From contig CAJXZG010000056.1 of the NCBI GenBank assembly GCA_913063265.1, positions 1 to 35,326 of the forward strand: a DNA stretch of 35,326 bases. Reading direction: 5' to 3'. The notes beneath the pieces are model-generated. The model was not told where the DNA came from, did no database searches, and saw nothing but the letters and a program-made list of their open reading frames with translations. Source of the DNA: an uncultured Prolixibacteraceae bacterium (GTDB taxonomy: Bacteria; Bacteroidota; Bacteroidia; Bacteroidales; Prolixibacteraceae). A program made the position numbers and the translations under genes. Shown one piece after another: positions 1-6,620 of this stretch; position 1 is the first letter of the stretch, and each line of letters opens with the position of its first letter.

Positions 1-2
1 AA

Positions 3-89
3 AAGAAATTAGCCGCCCATAAACAGGGTGTTATAGAGAATAAAAATTGGAATCCCGACTTTTGTCGGTTAATAGTGAAACTTTATTAA
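3..89 (+). CDS. 3' end of an unidentified gene (partial)
   Basis: One frame is open from the window edge to a TAA at 87-89. It gives 28 residues ending in DFCRLIVKLY and is followed 11 bases later by a good plus-strand terminator, which supports it being the tail of a real gene. A second frame closes at 20-22 and is a weaker alternative. The family cannot be recognised from this fragment. It lies outside the integrated element. Confidence 0.4.
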   Translation, partial: KKLAAHKQGVIENKNWNPDFCRLIVKLY

Positions 90-100
90 ATATTTAAGTT

Positions 101-128
101 GAGCTACATTTATTGTAGCTCTTTTTTT
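101..128 (+). terminator. Rho-independent terminator
   Basis: GAGCTACA / TGTAGCTC form an 8-bp perfect stem around a 5-base loop, followed by seven T. The T run is only on the plus strand, so it ends the gene entering from the left edge. It does not end the minus-strand flavodoxin-like gene. Confidence 0.8.
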
Positions 129-210
129 ATAAAAAAGGTGCCCTCTCCAAAATGGTTACCTAAATTGTTCAGTAATAATTTGGCAGCATAAATCTTCAAA
201 CAATTATTCT

Positions 211-747
211 TTATTTTCCTGATAACAACTGAATAAATTCATTAAATCGCTCCCGAATTTCACCATTAAAATTATCATCATTTAATCGTGTTTTCATTAG
301 TGAATCCGGATCATCCTTTTTATCTTCTGGTAAAATAAGGTCAATAGGAAACGCCTGGCATAAGGTGCATTTTTCTTTCAGAATTCCTTCTATTTCTTTA
401 AAAACCAATCCGTGTCCGAATTTTTCATCTTTTTTAGCATAAGGACTCCCACAACAAGTTACAAATACAAGTTTTTTTATACCAGAAGAATACTTTTGCA
501 CAAAACTACGTAGCGGAGGAATAAACTTTCCAACCCAGATTGGGCCAACCAAAATCACTCTTTCATATTTTTCAATATCTTTTTTCAGAGACCTATTCCC
601 AAAATGAATATTCATCAGGAACAGGAAAAAACTATTTAACCTGGGTCTTATCGCTTCAATCTCACATGATAATTCTTTAGATATTTTTTCGGCTAAATAT
701 TTATTACTGCCTTTGTTTGAATAGTAAATGACAATTGTATTTTGCAT
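211..747 (-). CDS. Flavodoxin-like protein
   Basis: A 178-residue soluble protein with a flavodoxin-type alpha/beta layout. The first strand, TIVIYYSNKGSN (residues 4-15), leads into a phosphate-binding-like loop and a helix. A second strand (about 63-73, VILVGPIWVGK) is followed by the FMN-side loop. A third strand carries VFVTCCGS (about 94-101). Proteins of this fold bind FMN and carry electrons or act as quinone/NAD(P)H reductases in the cytosol; which of these applies cannot be told here. The two adjacent cysteines after strand 4 are common in the flavodoxin_5-like group. The gene is monocistronic as far as seen and points away from the integrated element, whose left attachment repeat begins 140 bases upstream of its start. 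It is therefore part of the original chromosome. Confidence 0.75.
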   Translation of the reverse strand: MQNTIVIYYSNKGSNKYLAEKISKELSCEIEAIRPRLNSFFLFLMNIHFGNRSLKKDIEKYERVILVGPIWVGKFIPPLRSFVQKYSSGIKKLVFVTCCGSPYAKKDEKFGHGLVFKEIEGILKEKCTLCQAFPIDLILPEDKKDDPDSLMKTRLNDDNFNGEIRERFNEFIQLLSGK

Positions 748-823
748 GGTCTTTTTTGGTTAGTGATAGAAAAATGGCTTCTTAATTTGCTCTGACAGAA
801 GGGCTAATAAAGTTTTAAAATTA

Positions 824-831
824 CAAAAATA
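824..831 (-). promoter_or_regulatory. Candidate -7 box of the flavodoxin-like gene
   Basis: The minus strand reads TATTTTTG, an exact match to the Bacteroidota -7 consensus TAnnTTTG, 76 bases before the ATG. No clear TTTG -33 box is seen at the usual spacing. The site lies about 57 bases from the attachment repeat, so element insertion would replace DNA just upstream of this promoter. Confidence 0.45.
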
Positions 832-887
832 TAAATTTTAATAAAGGTGGGATAATTACAGATTTGTTAAATAAAGTGATTAAAAAA

Positions 888-901
888 GTTGACCTGGCAG
901 G
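888..901. repeat. Left attachment-site repeat (attL core)
   Basis: GTTGACCTGGCAGG is identical to 16213-16226, which is the 3' end of the tRNA-Gln gene (one base of CCA, the discriminator, the acceptor 3' strand and the T-stem 3' strand). Identity stops sharply on both sides. By equal base frequencies a 14-bp match is expected about 0.00006 times in 15 kb. This copy has no tRNA body attached, so it is the displaced original 3' end left by integration. Confidence 0.85.
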
Positions 902-1000
902 ACACTGCTAAATTAATTTCTATTTTATTGAAATATATTCTAATGTGTTGTATATGCCCTGTTTGTAAAGGTTTTTATATATTTGTGTTGTTGAAACAAT

Positions 1001-1033
1001 TTTGTATTTTTTAATAAGATTCAATTATATTTG
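1001..1033 (+). promoter_or_regulatory. Integrase promoter
   Basis: TTTG at 1001-1004 and TATATTTG at 1026-1033 are separated by 21 bases, fitting the Bacteroidota -33/-7 pattern. The ATG follows 34 bases later. The TTTG of the -7 box is also the start of a TTTGACAC repeat, suggesting that a protein bound there could repress the promoter. A second TATATTTG at 978-985 lacks a well-placed -33 box. Confidence 0.5.
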
Positions 1034-1050
1034 ACACCTTATTTGACACT
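1030..1050 (+). repeat. Paired TTTGACAC motifs near left end
   Basis: TTTGACACC at 1030-1038 and TTTGACACT at 1042-1050 are direct repeats 12 bases apart. A third copy, TTTGACACC, lies at 16147-16155 inside the right end. Repeats shared by both ends of a tyrosine-recombinase element are typical of integrase arm-type or excisionase binding sites. That role is inferred. Confidence 0.45.
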
Positions 1051-1067
1051 TATAGAATAACGAAATA

Positions 1068-2294
1068 ATGAAATACAACAAAAACCTAATTAAATTTAAT
1101 TTAAAAAATAAGAAAGAACTTAATGTTAAAACACAAATATACCTGGTATTTGTTTTTAATAAAAAACGACTTCGATATTTTACCGGGAAAAGAATAGAAC
1201 CCAAATATTGGGATTTTGAGAATCAAAGAGCAAGTACCAAATATCCTAATTATCGTTCTTTAAATAGGGTATTGAAATCTTTGTCAAATCATCTTGAAGA
1301 AAACTACAATAATCTTTTGGTAACAGGAAAAAAAATTACTGTCGAAGGATTAAAACAATTATTGGATGAGCGACTTAACAAAGTGCAAAATACAGATAGT
1401 CTGTTCAGCTATTTTGATGAATTTGTTGAGATTTCAAAAAATGAAAGAAAACATTCAACAATAAAAACCTATAATGCTGCAAAATCAGCTTTAGAAAGTT
1501 TCCAAAAGGATAGAAACTATTATCTCAATTTTGAAAGCATTAATCATAGTTTTGACGAACAATTCAAAGATTATCTTATAAATGAAGTTAAACTGGCAAA
1601 TAACACCATCGCAAACTATTACAAAAGGCTTAAAACATTTTTGAATTGGTCAGTAGTAAAAGGATATAACAATAATCTTGATTTTAGGAATTTTAAAGCA
1701 AAACCAAATGATGGTGAAATATACTTTTTGACATGGGATGAGTTAATGGATTTGTATAAATACAAACCGGCAGATAAGAAGCTTGAAAAAGTTAAAGACA
1801 TTTTTTGTTTTGGATGTTTTACAGGACTTAGGTTTTCTGATATCATTAATCTGAAGCAAGACAATATTAACAACGATATAATTTCAATTAACACCATTAA
1901 AACAGACTCAAAAGCCATTATTCCTTTAAACAAATATTCCAGGGAAATTTATTTAAAGTATCGCTCTAAAGAAACGGTTTCTTTATTTCCAAGTATTAGC
2001 AATCAGAAAATGAATGATTATTTAAAAATTTTGGGAAGGAAAGCAAAAATCAAGTCTCCGGTAAGAATCGTAAAATACAAAGGAACCGAGCGAATTGAAA
2101 AAATGGTTCCAAAGCACAAAATAATGTCTTCACACATAGCCAGAAAGACGTTTATTACCAATGCACTGGCAAAAGGTATGTCATCAGAAGTGATAATGGA
2201 TATAACCACACATAAGTCATACAGGGCATTTCAACGGTACTTCAAAATCGTTGAAGAACATAAAAAAGAACAAATGAATAAGTTCTTTGGATAA
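1068..2294 (+). CDS. int: Tyrosine recombinase / integrase
   Basis: A 408-residue site-specific recombinase of the Bacteroidota type. It has an N-terminal arm-DNA-binding region (about 1-90, containing YLVFVFNKKRLRYFTGK), a SAM-like core-binding domain (about 108-205) and a catalytic domain (about 215-400). The catalytic residues are visible: Arg255 in TGLRFSD, a candidate beta-hairpin lysine near 278, His356 and Arg359 in HIAR, His382 and the nucleophile Tyr391 in QRYFK. The middle box is HIARKTF and the last His is in THKSY rather than the usual LGH. The length is normal for the family. Its position just inside the left tRNA repeat shows that it drives insertion and, with an excisionase, excision of this element. 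The two HTH genes downstream are likely partners. Its stop codon lies inside a terminator. Confidence 0.95.
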   Translation: MKYNKNLIKFNLKNKKELNVKTQIYLVFVFNKKRLRYFTGKRIEPKYWDFENQRASTKYPNYRSLNRVLKSLSNHLEENYNNLLVTGKKITVEGLKQLLDERLNKVQNTDSLFSYFDEFVEISKNERKHSTIKTYNAAKSALESFQKDRNYYLNFESINHSFDEQFKDYLINEVKLANNTIANYYKRLKTFLNWSVVKGYNNNLDFRNFKAKPNDGEIYFLTWDELMDLYKYKPADKKLEKVKDIFCFGCFTGLRFSDIINLKQDNINNDIISINTIKTDSKAIIPLNKYSREIYLKYRSKETVSLFPSISNQKMNDYLKILGRKAKIKSPVRIVKYKGTERIEKMVPKHKIMSSHIARKTFITNALAKGMSSEVIMDITTHKSYRAFQRYFKIVEEHKKEQMNKFFG

Positions 2295-2315
2295 TATTCA
2301 ATTATCCAAATTTTT
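2286..2315 (+). terminator. Integrase terminator
   Basis: TTTGGATAAT / ATTATCCAAA form a perfect 10-bp stem with a 5-base loop and then TTTTT. The integrase stop codon is inside the left arm. The integrase is thus transcribed separately from the HTH genes that follow. Confidence 0.8.
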
Positions 2316-2331
2316 GCTGATAATTTTTAAG

Positions 2332-2374
2332 TTTTGGCGCAAAAAAATGTGTTTGAAAACTTTTTGGCGCAAAA
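2332..2374 (+). repeat. Two 13-bp near-palindromic repeats
   Basis: TTTTGGCGCAAAA occurs at 2332-2344 and 2362-2374. Starts are exactly 30 bases apart, about three helical turns, so a protein could bind both on one DNA face. They lie just upstream of the candidate promoter of the first HTH gene. Likely an operator for one of the HTH proteins or excisionase binding sites (inference). No third copy was seen. Confidence 0.6.
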
Positions 2375-2384
2375 CGAACGAAAG

Positions 2385-2415
2385 TTTGTCATTTAGTTGC
2401 AATTGAGTATAATTC
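2385..2415 (+). promoter_or_regulatory. Candidate promoter of HTH gene pair
   Basis: TTTG at 2385-2388 and TATAATTC at 2408-2415 are 19 bases apart. The -7 box differs from TAnnTTTG at two positions. The paired 13-bp repeats end 10 bases before it. Confidence 0.35.
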
Positions 2416-2453
2416 GATTCATTTTCGAACCATAATATTAAATGTAAAATGTC

Positions 2454-2744
2454 ATGGACGTTAAATTCGAATTATCTAAAGAATCGATTCATGAACTTGG
2501 AAAAATAGTTCAGGAATCTGTCAAAAAGGAAATGAAAAATTTGTTTCCCGAAAATCTCAAAAGCTCCACTGAAGAGCAAGTTCTATTAAACAGAAAACAG
2601 GCATGTAAATTACTGGGCTGTTCTCTTACTACTCTTTATTACTATCAAAGAGATGGTAAAATACCTTTTCATCAGGTTGGGAGAAAAATCTTTTTTGATA
2701 AAGCCGAGTTATTAAATCATTTAAAAGTAGAATCAAAGTTTTAG
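2454..2744 (+). CDS. Excisionase-like HTH protein 1
   Basis: A 96-residue protein. Residues about 45-92 match the helix-turn-helix_17 / MerR-like excisionase family: LLNRKQACKLLGCS starts the domain, then TTLYYYQRDGKIP and a wing with VGRKIFFDKAEL. The first 45 residues are charged and helical and may form a dimer or partner-binding segment. Such proteins sit after integrases in Bacteroidota elements. They bend DNA to favour excision (Xis/RDF) or regulate element genes. It is followed 74 bases later by a paralogue with the same layout. The paired 13-bp repeats upstream are a plausible binding site. Confidence 0.8.
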   Translation: MDVKFELSKESIHELGKIVQESVKKEMKNLFPENLKSSTEEQVLLNRKQACKLLGCSLTTLYYYQRDGKIPFHQVGRKIFFDKAELLNHLKVESKF

Positions 2745-2818
2745 TTCTAGATACTATAATTCTAAAGGATGTAATATTACTGTATTGGTGTTTTACTTAA
2801 ATCCATAAAATTTTTCAT

Positions 2819-3124
2819 ATGAATGTACTTTTAAAGATTGATTCTTCGACAATAAATGAATTAAAATCCATTATTAAGGAAACGGTTGAAAATGTACTTA
2901 AAGATGCTTTGCAAGACAAAGGATTAGCAAAAGGTGATTCAAATACAAATAATGGACTTCTTACAAGAAAAGAAGTAATGGAAATGTTAAATGTTTCACA
3001 CAGCACACTATATCATTATCAATTAAACGGAACTATTCCTTACAAAAAAATCGGTAATCGTGTATATTTTAAAAAAGAAGATATAATTGATAATCCAGAA
3101 TTAGATGGACAGCCGTTTGGTTAA
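2819..3124 (+). CDS. Excisionase-like HTH protein 2
   Basis: A 101-residue paralogue of the preceding gene. A variable helical N-terminus (about 1-45) precedes an HTH_17 domain (about 48-95) with LLTRKEVMEMLNVS, STLYHYQLNGTIPYKKIG and NRVYFKKED. The pattern (L)LxRKExxxxL..S.xTLYxYQxxGxIPxxxxGxxxxF is shared with protein 1, so the pair arose by duplication. Probably a recombination directionality factor or regulator of the island; which of the two genes is the true excisionase is not visible. A strong terminator follows 33 bases after the stop. Confidence 0.8.
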   Translation: MNVLLKIDSSTINELKSIIKETVENVLKDALQDKGLAKGDSNTNNGLLTRKEVMEMLNVSHSTLYHYQLNGTIPYKKIGNRVYFKKEDIIDNPELDGQPFG

Positions 3125-3157
3125 TATGGAACTCGATTGTATGGATTCGTAAAACTT

Positions 3158-3198
3158 GATGGGCAACAATCTCTTAAAATTGTTGCCCATCTTTATTT
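3158..3198 (+). terminator. Terminator after HTH genes
   Basis: GATGGGCAACAAT / ATTGTTGCCCATC form a perfect 13-bp stem (3158-3170 with 3179-3191), 8-base loop, then TTTATTT. It separates the integration/excision module from the defence cargo. Confidence 0.85.
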
Positions 3199-3234
3199 AA
3201 ATAAACTATCGCAAATTATTAAATAAAATGAATG

Positions 3235-3284
3235 CGTCTTGGAGTTGTCCTTATCTCATACTCCAAGACGTCTTAAAATAAGAC
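3235..3284 (+). other. Tandem hairpins upstream of the RM gene
   Basis: CGTCTTGGAGT (3235-3245) pairs perfectly with ACTCCAAGACG (3260-3270) over 11 bp. Immediately after, GTCTTA (3270-3275) pairs with TAAGAC (3279-3284). GTCTT/AAGAC segments recur, so alternative pairings are possible, and the centre AAGACGTCTT is itself palindromic. No T run follows, so it is not a simple terminator. It could be a structured leader RNA, a small RNA or an operator. Confidence 0.5.
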
Positions 3285-3593
3285 TGCAAATTTGTATATA
3301 TTTACTACCTTTAGTTGCACATTATTAGTTGTTTACAGATGTCTATTTCGACAAAAAAAGCAATATTCATTTAATAATTATCTAAATAAATCTAATCCTA
3401 TTCCTTAAAATAAAGTACATTCTTATGCGAATGTTTTATTAAATGTAAGAAAATGTCTATTGGCCATAAAAATTATGGTTAAAATGAGCAATATTTAATT
3501 GAAAGGTTAAAAAACAGCACATAAGTTTTTTAAAACCGGATTAACATATTATTTTTAAAAAATAACTAACCAAAAATTAATTGTCCCCAAAAA
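3285..3593. other. Gene-free AT-rich spacer before the RM gene
   Basis: No credible coding frame is seen. A TACCTTTA at 3306-3313 resembles a -7 box but has no -33 box at normal spacing. A small stem, CCATAA / TTATGG, lies near 3463-3477. It probably holds the promoter of the restriction-modification operon, which I cannot place. Confidence 0.4.
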
Positions 3594-6500
3594 ATGAGCC
3601 TGTTCCAACATTCAGTACTTAATAAGTATTTGAAAGATGCCCAAAAAGATGAAATAAAGTCAGCTTACGATAAGCTGGTTCAATATTTTCAAAATCTGAT
3701 TATTCAAAAAAATATCCGGGAAAGTAAGGAAGAAGAATTTCAGTCAGAATTTGTACGTGAATTATTTGTAAATGTCTTAGGGTATACATTAAAGCCAAAT
3801 CCCGGATTTAATATTGTTCTTGAAAAGAAAAATGAAGGCGACAATAAAAAAGCTGATGGTGCAATTCTATCCAACAATGATGTTTTAGCTGTAATTGAAT
3901 TAAAGGGCACTGATACCACAGACTTAGATAAGGTAGAGACACAGGTTTTTGGATATAAAAACCATCACCAAAAATGTGTTTATGCCATAAGCTCGAATTT
4001 TGAAAAACTCAGGTTTTATATTCAAAATGCTGTCAATAATATTGAATTTGATTTATTTAATATCAAGTTTGATGATTTTGCGGTTCTTTGGCTCTGTCTG
4101 GAGAAAAGCAACATACATAATAATGTTCCTTTAAAAATTAAGGAAGCTTCTGTTTTACAAGAAGAAAATATAAGCAAAAAGTTATATGCCGATTATTCCA
4201 AGTTTAGAGCCGATATTTTTAATAGCCTTGTAAAAAACAATCCTGATATCGACAAGCTAATGTTGTTTAAAAAAACACAAAAGCTGCTCGACCGTTTTCT
4301 GTTTATCTTTTTTGCCGAAGACCGTTTATTGGTCCCACCCAATTCCATTTCACAAATAATTGCAAAATGGGAAGATGATGTTGCTTTTGGCGAAGCAAAA
4401 CCTTTATACAATACATATAAAAGTTATTTTAAAGTTTTAAATGTGGGAAGACCCAAACGAGGTAATCGGGAGGAAATATTTGCGTATAACGGTGGGCTTT
4501 TTCAACCAGACGAAATTTTGGATAATATTGTTATCGATGATGAACTTCTGGCAAAACATACAAAAAGACTAAGTGAATATGATTTTGAAACAGAAGTAGA
4601 TGTAAATATTTTAGGGCATATTTTCGAGCATTCACTTGGCGAAATTGAAAATGTACAAGCCGAAATAAAAGGCGAAAAAATTGATGTCCAAAAAACTAAG
4701 CGCAAAAAAGACGGCATCTTTTACACACCTAAATACATAACCAAATACATTGTTGAAAATACAGTGGGTAAACTTTGTATTGAAAAGCGAAACGAACTAG
4801 TCATAATCGATGAAGAATATGCCAAAGGGCGACGTAATCGCAAAAAAGGCATTGTAATGGGATTGGATAAAAAACTCAACTATTACAGGGAGTGGCTTTT
4901 AAATATTACCATATTAGATCCTGCTTGTGGCTCTGGCGCATTTTTAAATCAAGCACTCGAATTCCTGATTGCCGAGCATAAAAAAATTGATGAGCTACGT
5001 GCACAACTTTTAGGCGGTGCAATTGTGTTTTCTGATATTACCGCAGATATTTTAGAACGGAATATTTACGGTGTTGACCTAAACGACGAATCCGTTGAAA
5101 TTGCAAAACTTTCCTTATGGCTTCGCACTGCTCAAAAAGGACGAAAACTAAATACACTTAGCAACAACATTAAATGCGGAAACTCTTTAATCGACGACCC
5201 TGAAAATGCAGGTGAAAAAGCTTTTAAATGGGAAAATGAGTTTCCGGCTGTATTTGCCAAAGGTGGTTTTGACGTTGTGATTGGAAATCCACCGTATGGA
5301 GCTTCTTTTTTTGAAAACGACAAAAAATATATCATCGAAAATTATAAAAGCTACCAATATAAGTTTGAAAGCTATTTGTATTTCTATGAAAAAGGTATCA
5401 ATATTTTAAAAAAGGAAGGATATCTTTCGTTTATTACACCTGAACTGTTCTTGAGATTGGAAAAGTCTAAAAATATTAGACAGTTTCTTTTGAATGAAAG
5501 CTGTCTTCTTGAATTAAAGTTTTGTGGTGAAAATGTCTTTGAAGATGTAAAAGTAAATAGTGTAATTCTAACCCTCCAAAAAGGGAAAGTAAACTCAAAA
5601 TCATTTGTTATAATCCCTCAAGATGGTCCATCTTGGAATTATGAATTTTCAGAATGGATGAATGAATCTTTATTAAAGATTGACTATGAACTTTCACCAT
5701 CTATAAGGCATATAATCAAAAAAATTGAAACCAGTTCAGTTAAGTTAGGGGATATAGGAGAAGCCATTCAAGGATTAACTCCTTATGATAGTTACAGAGG
5801 TCATTCAAAAGAACTCATCAAAAACAGAGAATTTCATGTAAATGAAAAAATTGATGAATCATGCGGTAAATGGTTAGATGGGAAACACGTAAATCGCTAT
5901 AGATTAGCTAAAGGAGATGAATGGCTTAAATATGGAGATTGGCTTGCCGCACCAAGAGAAAAAAGATTTTTTGAAGGAGCTCGTTTGATATATAGGGAAG
6001 TGCCTGGACAAAATAAAAGAATTCAAGCAACTTTTGTGGAAGAAACTTATTATCACGGACACAGTATTACTCCTTTCATTTTAGAGAATCGTTCGTCATC
6101 GGTAGATTTGTTCCCAATTTTAGCTGTTTCTAATGCCAAACTAATAAGCTGGTATATCAAATTCAAATCATCCAACTTTGCAAAAAATACCTTCCCGAAA
6201 CTTAATCCAAAAGATATTAAAGAGTTGCCTATTCCGAAAAATTATCGAGAGTATACTAAACTGGGAGATAAAGCAAGAAATCTATTACAAAAAAATACCG
6301 ATTTGTATGAGTTAAGCAGTAAGTTTCTTATGCTTATTCAAAGTAAATTACAGATTGATAAAATCAATCGAAATCTTCAAAATTGGTTTGAATTGGAGGT
6401 AAAAATATTTCTCAATGAGCTTAAAAAAGCAAAAATAAAACTTAGTCTGCCGGAAGAAGTTGAATGGATACAATATTTTAATGAGCAAAAAATCAAAGCC

Positions 6501-6614
6501 CAAACTTTAAAAACCGAAATTGAAAAAACCGACCAAGAAGTTGACAGGATGGTTTACGAGCTTTATGGTTTGACTTTGGATGAGATAAAAATTATTGAGG
6601 ATTCAGTTAAGTAA
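3594..6614 (+). CDS. Type IIG restriction-modification enzyme
   Basis: A 1006-residue single-chain restriction endonuclease and adenine methyltransferase of the Eco57I/type IIG kind. An N-terminal PD-(D/E)XK nuclease is visible: Asp88 in KADGA, then Glu102-Leu-Lys104 in VIELKGT, with a downstream TQVFGY motif. A helical linker follows (about 180-370), then FYTP (376-379) and the methyltransferase with SAM-binding motif I DPACGSGAF (442-450) and catalytic motif IV NPPY (565-568), the N6-adenine type. The C-terminal part (about 730-960) looks like a TaqI_C-type target-recognition region. The protein both cuts foreign DNA and methylates self DNA, so no separate methylase is needed. It starts an operon: the KAP NTPase begins 6 bases after its stop. 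All key residues are intact. A BREX PglX assignment was considered and rejected. Confidence 0.9.
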   Translation: MSLFQHSVLNKYLKDAQKDEIKSAYDKLVQYFQNLIIQKNIRESKEEEFQSEFVRELFVNVLGYTLKPNPGFNIVLEKKNEGDNKKADGAILSNNDVLAVIELKGTDTTDLDKVETQVFGYKNHHQKCVYAISSNFEKLRFYIQNAVNNIEFDLFNIKFDDFAVLWLCLEKSNIHNNVPLKIKEASVLQEENISKKLYADYSKFRADIFNSLVKNNPDIDKLMLFKKTQKLLDRFLFIFFAEDRLLVPPNSISQIIAKWEDDVAFGEAKPLYNTYKSYFKVLNVGRPKRGNREEIFAYNGGLFQPDEILDNIVIDDELLAKHTKRLSEYDFETEVDVNILGHIFEHSLGEIENVQAEIKGEKIDVQKTKRKKDGIFYTPKYITKYIVENTVGKLCIEKRNELVIIDEEYAKGRRNRKKGIVMGLDKKLNYYREWLLNITILDPACGSGAFLNQALEFLIAEHKKIDELRAQLLGGAIVFSDITADILERNIYGVDLNDESVEIAKLSLWLRTAQKGRKLNTLSNNIKCGNSLIDDPENAGEKAFKWENEFPAVFAKGGFDVVIGNPPYGASFFENDKKYIIENYKSYQYKFESYLYFYEKGINILKKEGYLSFITPELFLRLEKSKNIRQFLLNESCLLELKFCGENVFEDVKVNSVILTLQKGKVNSKSFVIIPQDGPSWNYEFSEWMNESLLKIDYELSPSIRHIIKKIETSSVKLGDIGEAIQGLTPYDSYRGHSKELIKNREFHVNEKIDESCGKWLDGKHVNRYRLAKGDEWLKYGDWLAAPREKRFFEGARLIYREVPGQNKRIQATFVEETYYHGHSITPFILENRSSSVDLFPILAVSNAKLISWYIKFKSSNFAKNTFPKLNPKDIKELPIPKNYREYTKLGDKARNLLQKNTDLYELSSKFLMLIQSKLQIDKINRNLQNWFELEVKIFLNELKKAKIKLSLPEEVEWIQYFNEQKIKAQTLKTEIEKTDQEVDRMVYELYGLTLDEIKIIEDSVK

Positions 6615-6620
6615 TACATT

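Noticed and set aside
55..68. CCGAC / GTCGG hairpin as a terminator
   Set aside because: It lies within the open frame ending at 89 and has no T run after it; the 101-128 hairpin is the real terminator.
2454..3124. Toxin-antitoxin pair
   Set aside because: Both proteins are HTH paralogues of excisionase type; neither resembles a toxin.
3594..6614. BREX PglX methyltransferase
   Set aside because: It has an N-terminal PD-(D/E)XK nuclease, and no other BREX gene (PglZ, BrxC, BrxL) is nearby; the type IIG assignment fits better.
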